A stretch of 64,000 nt of DNA from Botryosphaeria dothidea. Taxonomy: Eukaryota > Ascomycota > Dothideomycetes > Botryosphaeriales > Botryosphaeriaceae. A program made the position numbers and the translations under genes. Of the stretch, positions 22,477 through 34,337 are shown one piece after another. Location of the stretch: NCBI GenBank assembly GCA_011503125.2, contig WWBZ02000082.1, positions 2,542,001 to 2,606,000 on the forward strand. The letters are read 5' to 3'. Position 1 is the first letter of the stretch. The number at the start of each line of letters is the position of its first letter. The notes below the pieces were generated by a model. That model was given only the letters and a program-made list of their open reading frames with translations, ran no database searches and was not told where the DNA came from.

Positions 22477-24226
22477 ATGGCGACAACGAGCCTCGAGACT
22501 GTAGAAACGGGGCCATCTCCCTCAATGATCCAGGAAGAGCTGTCAGCACAGCTGTCAAAAGATGCAGCAGTCTCCATCCCCGCATCCGAAGCTTTCGACA
22601 ATTCAGACCTCAGGTTCACCGAGTACTCCCGGCCTGCAAGTCCCCCAAAAGAACCGTCTCGCCAACGAAACCCGCAGTTGACAAGACAGACAGACGTACA
22701 TCGCCGCCGTCCGTCCAGCCTGCGACCAAGACGTCGTCGCGACCATCACCTACGCGCGCTCGAAAGGGCTCCCCTTCGCCGCGCGCTCCGGCCACCACTG
22801 CGTCACCACGACGATGGGCCGGCTGCGCAACGGCGTCGTCGTCGACATGCGCTCCGTCGCGCACATGCGGCTGGACCGTGCGAAGCAGCGCGTGACCTTC
22901 GGCGGCGGCGTGATCACGGACGACTTCGCGCGGTACCTGCAGAGCGAAGGCTTCGAAGTCAGTGAGTAACCGGCGTTCGTTCCTCCTCTTTCCAAAACAC
23001 GGGCTGATTGTGATTTTAGCCGTCGGCTCCTGCCCGACGACCGGCCTCATTGGCGTGGGGTTCGGCGCCGGGTTGGGCCGCCTGCAGGGGAAGTACGGCT
23101 TCCCGCACGACAACATGGTCTCCGCGCGGCTGGCATTGGCGGACGGATCCGTCGTGACTGCGTCCGCAGACGAGCATCCGGATCTTTTCTGGGCCATCCG
23201 GGGCGCTGGGCACAACTTTGGTATTTGTTTTGAGGCGACTTTCCGCGTGTATCCGCAGGAGAACGGCGGCGTGCATTACACCTGGGATTTCGAGTACGAG
23301 CTGGACGCGTGCGAGGAGGTGCTGGAGGCGGTGAACCGCGTCCATCGCGCCATACCGCCGGAGTTGGCCATTTTCGTGCTCTGGAGGCGCGAGTCGCCCG
23401 GAGGTTTCAAGGTGAGAAATCAACGAGGAAGGTGAGGCAGGTACGTGGTGTTTTTGAACTGACACTCTACAGAACCTGATCCTCGTGAACCTCGTCTTCG
23501 CGGGGCCCGAGTCTGACGCGAGCCCCTGGGTCTCAAGATTCGAGATGCTGCATCCGATCCGCAGCAGCGGCAAGGTCACCACGACGTGGGACGAGCTGCC
23601 GTGGGAGACGTACGGTGGCCAGAACAAGCTGCTGAGCAAGCCCGAAGTCTGGAAGCTGGCGCCAAACAAGATGATGGCGGCGGTCAGTGTGAGGGAATTC
23701 GACATCCCGACGACAAAGGCCTTCTTCGAGTCCGTCAAGGAGATGAACGAGCGGTTCGCCGGGCGTGGGTGGTTTGGCGCTATGTTTGAGTGCTTGCCGC
23801 ATCATCGGACTAGGGAGATTCCAGATGATGCTACTGCGTTTCCCTGGAGGAATGGAGCGGATCATTTCCTGTGAGTATTGCGTCTCATCTGTGGTAAATG
23901 AGTTGGTAGGCTAACCGGTTTGTAGGATGCTTACGGCAACGCCGGTGAGCATGGACGATCGCGAAGAGTTTGAGGCGCATCTGGACAAGTGGAAGAAGGC
24001 TTTCGTCGAAGTGTCGGGCTATGGGCGGTTGCAGCAGTATGTGAACTACGGAAATACCACTGCAACAGTGCGTGATCCAGTGGAGGCATTGTATGGATAC
24101 GAATCTTGGAGGTTGGAGAAGCTGCGGGGGTTGTGTGATGGCTTGCATCCGGTGCACTCGCGGAAATGCAGTGGCATTACTATCTACGAGAAGACTAAGC
24201 TAAAGAGAAAAGAAAGAAAGGTTTGA
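22477..24226 (+). pseudogene. FAD-dependent oxidase (BBE type), 3' end replaced by LTR sequence
   Basis: Five exons: 22477-22635, 22694-22961, 23020-23411, 23473-23870 and 23926-24226. The first intron has a GC donor (GCAAGT...CAG); the others are GT-AG. The FAD domain is visible: FAARSGHHCVTTTMG with the flavin-binding His, FGGGVITDDFARYL, GLIGVGFGAGLGRLQGKYG and DLFWAIRGAGHNFG. The BBE segment YVNYGN...YGYESWRLEKLRGL is native up to 24133. From 24134 on, the frame runs into a gypsy-A LTR, which supplies about 30 foreign residues and the stop at 24224-24226. The normal final YDP-x-x-x-F-like segment is lost. No signal peptide is evident. The enzyme may be inactive or altered; upstream exons carry no other lesion. 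It probably oxidised the PKS product. Confidence 0.88.
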
Positions 24227-24383
24227 GTAAGATAGCGCTGCTTATATATCTCTCCAGAGTCCCTTTTACTGGTAGCGAGTTACAGAGTTTTCTTGTTGAG
24301 CTTCATTGAGCTTTAGGGTCCTCTTAACCCAAGGTCTCGCCGCAGGATCCATCCAAGGCACCCTTAGGGTTTAAACCGTAATA
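24134..24383 (-). mobile_element. 3' LTR of gypsy-A (minus orientation)
   Basis: A 250-bp block whose reverse complement matches the 250-bp LTR at 51139-51388. It starts TGTGATGG and ends ...ACCGTAATA. Immediately inside lies a polypurine tract on the minus strand (GGGAGGGGGGTAA, reverse of 24383-24396), as expected upstream of a 3' LTR. The bases before it are GGTTG (24129-24133); the partner duplication was not found. Confidence 0.85.
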
Positions 24384-25065
24384 TTACCCCCCTCCCGGCT
24401 TTAAAGGTAGGTCTCTAGGGCTTTAGTATCTTCTAAAGCGCTTGCTGGTTCCCAAGTTAGCCGCGCGTATCCTCTCCACTTAACTTGATAGAGTTTCTAC
24501 CGTTTCCGCTGGCCAGGCCGTCTTCCCAATTTTTCACCTAAGATAGCTTCAACCCTCCATTCTTCTTCTCCATTAACGAGTATAGCTAGTAGTTAGTAAT
24601 CGTCCTGTTCTTGGCTTAGTAGAGGATCTATTCTAGCTAGGCGTAGGAGATCGACGTTAAAGACGTTATATATCCTAGTTGGTACGTCTAGTTTATAACT
24701 ATGAGGGCCAATGACCTCGATAACTATGAACTTTACTACTCGATTATCAAGCTTCCGGCTTGGGCGGTCCGTTCGTATATTCTTAAGATTTAGCCAGACT
24801 TTATCCCCTACTTTATACGCTGGTAATGGGTCCCTATGTCGATTTGCTTGGGTCTCCTAATCCTATTATACGTTCGCCATTAATGCTTCTGCCCATTCGG
24901 TTATCTCTTTAATCTTTGCCACGATTACTTCTCCTTTTTATATTAGTAATATAGGGTTCGGGACTGGTTAAGGATCCTCGAATAATTATAGTGGCTTAAG
25001 GTAGTATCTATAAGAGAGGAAGAAAGGGCTTACGCCTATCGATAAGGATTTTTGGCTATTTATAG
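24384..25065 (-). pseudogene. Gypsy-A pol 3' end: integrase C terminus and chromodomain
   Basis: Reading the minus strand, broken frames give AINSQKSLSIGVSPFF (25065-25015, integrase core end) and VKWRGYARLTWEPASALED (about 24505-24430, chromodomain). The integrase frame continues on the far side of the LINE and gypsy-B insertions, at 37213-37224 and 45244-45715. Many stops and TA-rich codons show RIP-like decay. Confidence 0.8.
25049..25065. repeat. Target site duplication of the minus-strand LINE, copy 1
   Basis: TTTTTGGCTATTTATAG, repeated exactly at 37196-37212. The copies bracket the LINE and fall inside the gypsy-A integrase. Confidence 0.9.
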
Positions 25066-28000
25066 ATAGATAGATAAATTCATTTCTTCCCGATATAGCT
25101 CCCTTACGGGTCCATGCGGGGCTGGCTATCTATAGTTATTTTACTCGAGGGGGAAAACCTTATCGCCTGGCAAAAACCCCTCCTTTCTATCTAGGCCTGT
25201 TTATCCCTACTAGTTCTATTTTTCCTTCTTACCGGTAGCGGCTGCTATAGCAGCCCTATATTCGCCCACTAGCTCTACTCCTTTAGTCCTTATCCTCGTA
25301 GTTATCCGGGTCCTAGTATTCCCGGTAGTCCTCCTAGTTCCTCTTCCTAGTTGTCCTCCTAGATTAGTTCCCTAGCTAGACTAAACTAACTAAGCAGCCC
25401 TAGGCGTAGGAACTAGCCTATTACTGCTTTAATCCCCTTCTTTATTAAGAGGAGGGAGTAGTAGTCCGTGGTCCCTACCCTTTAGAGCATCTATGCCCTG
25501 CCCTATTAGAAGTAGGGGCAGAAGAGGAGGATATACTTTAGGGTTTGTCTATGCCAGCCGCATGGACAGGCAGGACTAGAATATCCTAGCACCTTGCGCC
25601 TTAAGAGGAAGTCCTCTAGTCTAATATACTCTATACGTAGTAGGGTGGCGAGTGTGCTCTATAGCTTGGATAGTTCGCTATAGATTTATCTAATTTTTAG
25701 GTTCTACTATATACTTTAGGCTACTAGCTTATCTTATCTTCCCTAGCTAGTAGACTTTATCTATCTCTCCTTCCACTTATTCCTATATACTATACGTAGC
25801 TTCGTTCGCTCCGGAAGACTCTAGTAGGTAGAGGGGTAGTAGTTAAGGAGTAAGTTTGCCTTTTTTCTAAGTAGGGTTCTTCTAGTAGGGCTAGTAGCGC
25901 CTCTAGTACTTAGAGTAGCCTAAGCTATCTATTTAATACTCTAGTAAGTTTCCTCTACTACTACCGCGACTAGGCTATCCCTAGCTCTAATAGCCTAGGC
26001 TAGTGCTAGTTCGTCTAGGTATAGTAAGAGTAGGGGAATCTCTATCTTATACTCTAAGGTTTATATACTAGTTAACTTATACGCCCCTAAGATAGTGCGT
26101 AGGCACTAGTTTTAGATCTTCTTTAGTGGCTAGATAGTTGTTTTTCTCTACCCTAGGATTCCCTTTAGGGTATACTATACCCTATAGCCGTAGGTAAGAA
26201 CTAGCCTTACTACGGCCGCATAGATATAACGGGCTTTAGTAAATAAGGCTCCCTAGGTAGACGCTGCGAGTCTAGAGAGAGATATATACTATTTAATTGC
26301 CTTAGCTCCTGTTTCCCTAATATAGGGTCCCTATCTAAGCTTATTATCTACGTGGACTCCTAGAATCTTAATTATAGGCTCTAGGCATCTAGTAAATCTA
26401 GGGATACGGATCCCTGCTACCATATTAAATCTCCTTAGTTTCCTTATAAAATAAATAAGGTAATACTTATTGGGCGAGAAAGCTAACCCGTGGGTAGCTA
26501 CCTAGTACTCGTAAATTTAATGTACTCCCTCTAGTATCCTATAGTTCTATTCTATAGATCTACTAAAGGTTAGAATATTAGTATTATCGACGAATCTAAG
26601 GGGGAAGGTATTACCCCTACGTAGCTATATAAGTAGGTTAGAAGTAAAGAATAGGTAGAGTATCGGCGATAGTAAGGATCCCTAGGGAATCCCGGTTAAG
26701 GTCTAGATTAGTAGACTAGTAAAGTCTCCGAAGGATAGCTAAGTAGTACGGTCCTATAGAAAGGATCGAGTAAATCTTTCTACCTATTCTAGGAGTTTTA
26801 CCATCCTTATATTATAGAGAAGCCTTCTATAAGATACGTAGTTATATACTCCCGAGATATCTAGGCTAAGGACTAAAGCTACTAGCCCTAGGTCTTATGC
26901 CTAGACAGTATAGATCTATTCTATAAGTAGGTTAAGAGCTGCTACTACGGATCTATTTCTTCTAGCTCCTATCTATATATTAGGGAGTAGGCCGTATACT
27001 TTAGTAGCCTAGGAGATTCTATCTACTATAATCCTCTTAAGTAGCTTCTCTAGCGTATTAAGTAAAGTAATCGGCCTAAATAACTTAGCTTTAGTATAGT
27101 CGTCCCTCTATAGTTTCCTAAGGACTACGGTAATAGAGCTTTTAAACTACCTAGGGTGGTATCTAAGTACGAAGTATTCCTAGAAGAGCCTAGTAAGGGG
27201 TCCCCTTAGTATCTTAGCGTATTACTTTAGGAACCTATTAGTAATCTTATCTAGGCCTAGTGCCTTATCTAGGGGAAGCTTCTTAATAGTATAGAGGACC
27301 TGCTCTTTAGTAAGGTCTTAGGGAATCTCTACTAGTACTAGGTATATATACCTATCTAGATCTAAGAGGTCGGTGGCCCTAGGAGGTGGGAAGAACTGGT
27401 TAGTAAGGATTTCTACCTTGGACTGGTTGTCGTAATGTAGTTATTTATCTACTCTCTAGAGGGGTGGGAACTAAGGTAGGGCTAGAGGTTCTAGTACCCT
27501 TGTTCTTACCTACTTTAAGAGCTTCTAGAGTATAGATAGGTCCGAAGTAATCTTAGCTACTATTCTGCGCCATACTTTTATTCTATCTCTTCTAATCTGC
27601 CTCTTCTTACTATTAGTAATAGTTTAGTATACTACCTAGTCCTCCTCCCTTTCTATAGCCGTCTACTTTCTTCTAGCTGCTCTAGCCTAGTACACTAGGT
27701 CCGAATACTCCTTTATCTATTATATAGAGGCCTAGGGCGAGGGTCTCGCTACTAGAATAGTCTCCTAGATTATCCTTTAGATAGCCTCCTAGAGTAGTAT
27801 AGTAAAGTAATCTAGGTCTACTTTAGTATTAAGAGGGGCTGCTTTAAGGTGTTCGAGCTTTAATTAGAGCATATTATTAGTTCTCTTCTAGTCTACTTTC
27901 TTCTACTAGGGCCTTAGAGGGCGTAGTTCTACGGGGGTAGAAGAAAAATTAAGTATAGTAAGGATAGGTAGGTAGTTAGAGGATGATTCGAGCTCCTAGC

Positions 28001-29061
28001 TAACTCTATAGCTAAGGATTCTCTCCTCTAGCTACCGTAATATAAAGATAAGGTCTAGAGTACTCTCGCTGCTACTATCTCGTCTAGTAATAGTGCCCCT
28101 TAAAAGGGCTAGGTTAAGATTAGCTACGGTAGCTATCTTAATTAGGTTATCCGCTAGGGTATAGTATATTAGGGAGGTTATACCTTCCTAGATAGGATAG
28201 TAGAGGTTAAAGTCCCCTAGGAGGATATACTCTCCTAGTTTTCTAAGAACTTCTAGTAGAAGAGATAGGGTTTCTAGAGCTATACTAGTATAAGAGGCTA
28301 GCGGGGGATTATAGTAGTTATAAATATAGATTATACGTGTCTTAGTGGTAAGAAATAGTATAATAAGATCTAGTAAGTAGACTATTGCTTACTAGAAGTC
28401 GGGGGTAATAGCCTTACTTATAAAGAAGTAGATTCTTACCGTCCCCTCCTAAGGGAAAACTATATAGTAGGTAGAGTGTCTTACTATTGTCTTTACCCTC
28501 GGATTCCTCTAGGGTTTCTAGATAGCTAGGATGTAGTAGATTTTTAGGTCTACCTCCTTAAAGAGCGGGAGTATTACCCTATCCTTACTCTTATAGACGT
28601 TATACTATACGATAGAGAAAGCGCCTATATCTAATATTAACTTTCTTCTATCTCTAAGTTAGGCTGCGAGAGAGTCGGTAGTATAGGCTGCGAGGCGGAG
28701 GAAGTTCCCGCGGGCTCCTCCTCCGAGGCATGCTGGAAGCTATTAAGTCCGGTAAACCGTATTTAGTTAGGAGGCGGGGGGCGGCTTAGGTCCCTTAGCC
28801 TGCCTAGCCCTCTCTTAGCCGGCTTCTCCTCTCTAGGCCTCTTCCTTAGCCCGACCGTTAACTAGTTAGTTTAGGGCTGTGTCTTAGCTATAGAGCATCC
28901 TACCCTATACCTCTCTAGAGCCGCTAGGCGGGCCTAGGTAGCCTTTGTCTGGCGGGCTCTGCGTGCTAGGCAGGCGTTGCTCTAGGCCGTATACTTTTAT
29001 AAGTAGTTTACACACTATATTTTTTCCTTAGAGCACTCTTAGGTGTTATATGCCTCTATAT

Positions 29062-29226
29062 TGATGAAATTCGCGCTTGATCGGTCGGAATCGATGAATG
29101 AATGACTTGATTGCTTGGTTGCTAAGGCGCTCGTGGTGTTGCTCCCAAGACGTCTCAGAATGAATGACTAAGCTAATATACTATCCAATAACAGATAACG
29201 GAGGTGATTGAGCTCATTTTCCATCA
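29062..29226 (-). repeat. Copia 3' LTR
   Basis: 165 bp, nearly identical to 34040-34204; differences such as TGATGAAATT versus TGATAAAATT and CTTGATCGG versus CTTAATCGG are C/G-to-T/A changes of the RIP kind. Confidence 0.92.
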
Positions 29227-29313
29227 CACCCTCCAGATCAATTACCTCTAGACTAATTGCCAAATAAAGAAGGTGGTGATATAAGAGCAAAATAATAGAA
29301 TATAGAATTAATG

Positions 29314-32300
29314 CTTTACAATCTGGGTTGCTTACAAAGTCCAATTTGATTGACAAAACGTTCAAACTTCAATTTAGGTAATGGTTTAGTGAGCACGTCG
29401 GCAATCATATGCTCAGTTGGGACGTAGTTCAATTTGATCTTCTCCTTTTCGACTTGCTGGCGAATAAAGTGATACTAAGTCTTAATATGTTTGATCCTGG
29501 AATTGTCCTTGCGGTCAGGTCGAGTGAGACTGATTACTGGTTGATTATCGCCATTCATTTGGATTGGTGCTAAGTCAGATCCATGATATCCGAGTTCATT
29601 GAGGAGATTCTTGATCCAGAGAGCTTCTTTTGCAGCGAGGGTCATTGCCACGTATTCAGCTTTAGTGGATGATGTAGCCACATTGCTTTGCTTAGTTGAT
29701 TTGAACGAGATGGGTCCTCCGGCAGCCAGAAATACGTATCCTTGAGTACTGGCCCGATTCTCCTTATTATCAGCATAAGCAGCATCACTGAATCCCTGGA
29801 GATTCAGCTGATCATCTTTGGAGGCTTGGAATTTGATTGAAAGATCTGGTTTGCCCTTCAAATATCTGAGAATCCGGTAGGCTGTATTCAGATGAGATTC
29901 TGAGGGGTTGTGAGTGAACTGACAGAGCTTGTGGGTTGCGTAAGTAATGTCAGCTCGTGTCATATTCGCCGCGTATCCAATTGATCCAATGAGGGATTGA
30001 TATTCATTGATCAGGTTGATTGGGGCTTGTTCTTCAGCTCTTGGTGTGAATGAAGCTCCAGATGGTTCCATTGGTGTTGATATTGGCTTGCAATTCTCTA
30101 TGTGATGCCTGGATAGTATCCTCTGAATGTAGGACTCTTGACTGATCCATATTATCTTGTTTGGGCGATCTCTAACGATTCTCATGCCGAGGTAGTGATG
30201 AATTGGTCCCAAATCGCGTAATTCGTACTTGGCTGATAGTTGACTTCTCATAAGGTCAACGATATCCTTGTCCTGGTGAATAAGGATCAAGTTATCCACG
30301 TAGATAATGATGATTCCCTTGTGCTGAGCATGTTAGAATATATAGGGATCTGATTCTAGTAGGTAGTATTGGACAGTTGCGAGATGTTGAGTAATCTCCT
30401 GCTGCCAGATGCGTGGAGCTTGTTTTAATCCATAGAGTGCCTTCTGGAGATGTGCAACGAGATTGGTTCCATTTGGTTGGTCATTAAATCCCGGTGGAAG
30501 TGCCATGTAGACATCATCCTTATCGATCTTGCCGTTGATAAATGCTGAAGAGATATCCAATTGGTGGCATTCGAGATCTAGAATTGTGACAAGAGCTATG
30601 ATAATCTTAAAGGTAGCTGGCTTGACGACTAATGCAAAGGTTTCAAGATAGTCAAGTCTAGGGCGTTGCTTGTCTCCTCTGATACAAAGTCTTGCCTTGC
30701 AAGATGCGAGATTTCCGGTTGAATTAGCCTTATACTTGAAGACCTAGGTACAGGGTAAGATCCTAGCTGAATTAGGTGGCTCAGTAAGTGTCCAGGTGCC
30801 ATTCTTCTTGTGTTGATCAATTTCCTTCGTGGTAGCTTGAATCCAATGATCCCTGAGAGGATGATTCATAGCTTCAGTCTAGTCTCGTGGTTCTGGTGGT
30901 AGGTCCTTGATTTTGGGCGCGTGATCCAGCCCGATGGCAAAACAATATGCCGTGATTGGTGGTAGAATTGACAGAATGGTGCGTGGGCGTCCAGGTTTAC
31001 CGGTGCGTGCTTCCATAATTCTTCGATAAGTTTGGCCCTTCTCTGTCTGAATCTTAGGGCGTGATAATTTTCGAACTAGGGTAGGCTGGCTCGATTCTTC
31101 TTGGTTGGCCATAGGTATTAAAGCCGAAGGTGATTCCGATGATTCTGATAGTTGGTCTTGGTCATTAATTGGTGGCAGATGTTGTTCTGCATCCGAAATT
31201 AGTAGAGATTCGATTGAAGATTGACGTGTTATTCCGAGATTAGGTAATTCAGGCAGGTTAAAAGTGCTAGTTGATCTGGGTGAGTCTGGTTGATCTTGAA
31301 TTCGTAGAGCTTGTTGAGCAATTGACTGGAGTCTGTCCATCTGTTCATGTTCTTCTGATTGCTGAGATTCAATTTGATGCTGAGGTAGATCTGATGGAGT
31401 TCTACCCTCCGAATTAAGGGGGAGTCTGACGTATTCGATTATAGGGTCCTCCTCATCTGAGAGGTCCTCATTTGAAATATTGGGGAGGTCCAGATTCGAT
31501 TCATTGAATGTAACATGGGAGCTTCTAATAACAACACGCTTACTAGGCAAGTAGATACGGTAGATATTATCTCCCTTATATCCGATGAGATTTCCCTTCT
31601 AAGCTCTAAGCTCGAGCTTGTTTCCTTAGGTTCTTCGTTGCTTTGGAATATGGACGTAGGCAGTGCAGCTAAAGGTCCTCTAATTGGTGATATTGGGAAG
31701 AGTATTCGATATTTCCAACATCTCGCTAAGAGACTGGTATAGGGTCTTGGAATCCTTGTTGATTCTGGTGGGTGTCCGATTAATAATCTTGATTGCGGTA
31801 TTCAAGGTTTCTGGCTAGAGAAATGAGGGCAGTCCGGCATCTTGAAGCATTGATCTAATTCGGGTTTCGATGATGTGATTGGCCTTCTCAGCCTTGCCAT
31901 TCTGTTCAGGTGTATATGGGGCTAAAATCTCAAGTTTAATGCCTTTTGTGCTGCAATAGGCTCGGAGTTGATTCATTGCAAATTCTCGACCATCATCAAT
32001 TCGAATTCGTTTCGGGTAGTTCCCGGTCTGAGTATTCCACATCTCAATATGATCCTTGAGCGTATCAAATGCATGATATTTCTTCTTGAATGGGTAGCCC
32101 CAGCGGAACGTGGTTGCATCATTAGTTGTGAGGAGAAAGTAGCGTTCGCCGTGCATTCCAGGAGTAGACATCTGAACGGTATCGATATGGAATTCACCTG
32201 GTTCAGAGGCACGTCGTTGCTTCTCATGGCTGATATTCCTTTGTGATTTGGTGAGGGCACAGATCTCGCAGTTGCCCTGTTCGCCGGTGAGTTGATAGCC

Positions 32301-33520
32301 AAGTTGCTGGGCAAGTATCTGGCAGGCTTGAAATGATGCATGTCCCATTCGTTGATGCAGAAGATTGATGTCGATCTTGATTGGTGAGATTGGAAGGAGT
32401 AATTGGCGTTGTTGATTCTCAGATTCGTTGCCGATAGCAATGATCTTTGGGCTAAAGAAGCCGAGTTCCTTGTTATAAGGCGTGTGCATGATTTCTTCGC
32501 CTGATGGAGTATAGAATCCTGGCTTGTTTGATCCATAGAAGAAGAGCTGATTGCCTTTCCTTTCATAGAAGACCCGAGAGGAAATTGTGCTAATTGGCAA
32601 ATCGGGAGTGTAGAGGACATGCTGGATAGTCCTCGTGATCTTGTCGTTCTTGGAATCTAGGTAGGTAAGTTGAATTGTTCCTCTGCCAAGCACTCGGATT
32701 AGTCCTCCTCCGGTATAGATCTCACTTAGTAGGGTATCTTAGAGGTCTAAGAATGCTTCTCGATTGTTGCAGCAGTGATAGTAGGCTCTAGTGTCAACAA
32801 TAAAGTGTTCACGGAACTATTCCTTGGACTTTATGGGAACTTTGAGAGGTAACTGCATGATTGCCATATGATTCAAGGCTCCTGATTTCGCATCGGACTT
32901 CGCATTTAGCTGACCCTTGGATTGAGAGGCATGGTATTCGCTGACAAGTTTCTGATTAGGGATAAATGATCCTCCTCGTGACAATTCAGGATATAGGTGG
33001 AAGCACCTCTCCGTTCGATGAGGTCTATTACAGCAGAGGCATTTCTGCTGATTCGATTAATTCGATTGATTCGGTTGATTGAATTTAACTCCTCGTTTAA
33101 TAATATTAACTTGTGAATTCGGAAGAAGCATATTGCGCTTGTTCTCATCGATAATCTGATTAATAAGGTCTTGGAGCTTGATTTTTTCGTTGTTGCGAAG
33201 TGATTGGCGCTTGGCCGTGACCCAGGTATCGAAGTGCTAATCCAGCTTAGCAAGCAGCTCATAGACTGCTGCCTCAGGTAGAAGTTTAAGGCTAGATTGG
33301 ATGCAGTCTATCCAGGCAGCACTATACTTCCGCAAGAAAGTCTTAAGATTCGAGGTTGGATCATAGGTCATCTTGGTCCAGATTGAGAAGTAGATTGATT
33401 GCTGGACAGGACCTTCTCCTTCGAATTTGGAATTAATATCGTCCCACATCCCTTTCGAGGTTGAGAACGTAGATAGGGAACGAAGGTAGTCCATATGGAC
33501 TGTCATCTTAATTGCGTAGA
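29314..33520 (-). pseudogene. Copia gag-pol polyprotein, broken
   Basis: From high to low coordinates on the minus strand: gag (about 33520-32900, KGMWDDINSKFEGEG), protease region (32700s), integrase (32700-31815, GHASFQACQILAQQLG and NCEICALTKSQ, then EILAPYTPEQNGKAEKAN), a linker (31550-30880), reverse transcriptase (30650-30100, QLDISSAFINGKI, KALYGLKQAPRIWQQ, YVDN at 30302-30291) and RNase H (29900-29480, SFKSTKQSNVATSSTKAEY). It ends CKQPRL-stop near 29314. In-frame stops separate these blocks; TTC-TAA-CAT after DPYIF near 30330 is one. The active-site YVDD has become YVDN. It is not functional. Confidence 0.88.
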
Positions 33521-34017
33521 TTGCCTTAGCATCCCTGGTGATCTAGTCCTTATACCGTTTGAGCTTGCGCTCGTACTTAGCAAGATCTGTCTCCTCTAGA
33601 GCGTCTTCTTCTTCAGGCTTCAGACGTTCTTACTTTGGTGGTTATGCAAGATCGCCGCTGACGATCTCCTAAAGATCCTCTCTCTTAAAGTATCCTTCTA
33701 GTAAGGACCTCCATTGTAGATAGTTCCTTGAACTAATAAGCTTTAGGATAGTCCCAAGCTCCTTGGTCGACGATTCGGTTATTATGACGGTCGGAACAGT
33801 CGTTCGTCGTCAGAGATTCGATTCGGTAATTCAGTTGATGCGCCCAATAGGCTAATTAGTCGTTCTCATTATTTGAGAGACGATCGAGATGGCTTGCGCT
33901 AATGCTTGAATTAATGCGATGAGTGCTCGTCCAATAAACGGCCTCGGATGCGCCGGATTCGGCAGTATTCGGTGGAAATTGATTCTAAGTGATTGCGGCC
34001 GATCAGGCTATTGCTTA

Positions 34018-34039
34018 AGCACCATCCGGGCTCATAACC
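34018..34039 (-). other. Copia primer-binding site (half initiator tRNA-Met)
   Basis: On the element strand the sequence right after the 5' LTR is GGTTATGAGCCC, the complement of the anticodon arm GGGCTCATAACC of initiator tRNA-Met. Ty1/copia elements typically prime from an internal tRNA cleavage product, which this supports. Confidence 0.8.
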
Positions 34040-34204
34040 TGATAAAATTCGCGCTTAATCGGTCGGAATCGATGAATGAATGACTTAATTGCTTGGTTGC
34101 TAAGGCGCTCGTGGTGTTGCTCCCAAGACGTCTCAGAATGAATGACTAAGCTAATATACTATCTAATAACAGATAACGGAGGTGATTGAGCTCATTTTCT
34201 ATCA
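34040..34204 (-). repeat. Copia 5' LTR
   Basis: 165-bp direct repeat of 29062-29226, with the matching TATAT duplication outside. Confidence 0.92.
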
Positions 34205-34337
34205 TATATACTAGCTATACTTATTCTCCCTTCTATAGTAGGTAGAGATATAGCTATAGTCCTGGTACTTAAAGCACTAGGTTACTATAAAGGCTATACT
34301 ATAGTATTCTACTATATAGAGCGTATAGTTACTAATA

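Larger units (their letters stand above)
29062..34204 (-). mobile_element. Ty1/copia LTR retrotransposon (minus), degenerate
   Basis: 5,143 bp with two 165-bp LTRs and a 5-bp duplication, TATAT, at 29057-29061 and 34205-34209. The LTRs begin TGATGG and end ATCA on the element strand. Next to the 5' LTR is a half-tRNA primer site matching initiator tRNA-Met, and next to the 3' LTR a purine tract (GGAGGGTG). It is inserted in the minus-strand LINE. It is less TA-biased than its host LINE, which fits a younger insertion. Confidence 0.93.

Noticed and set aside
24384..29061. Host genes or tRNAs in the island
   Set aside because: All long segments resolve to transposon coding text or AT-rich decay; no tRNA cloverleaf was recognised.
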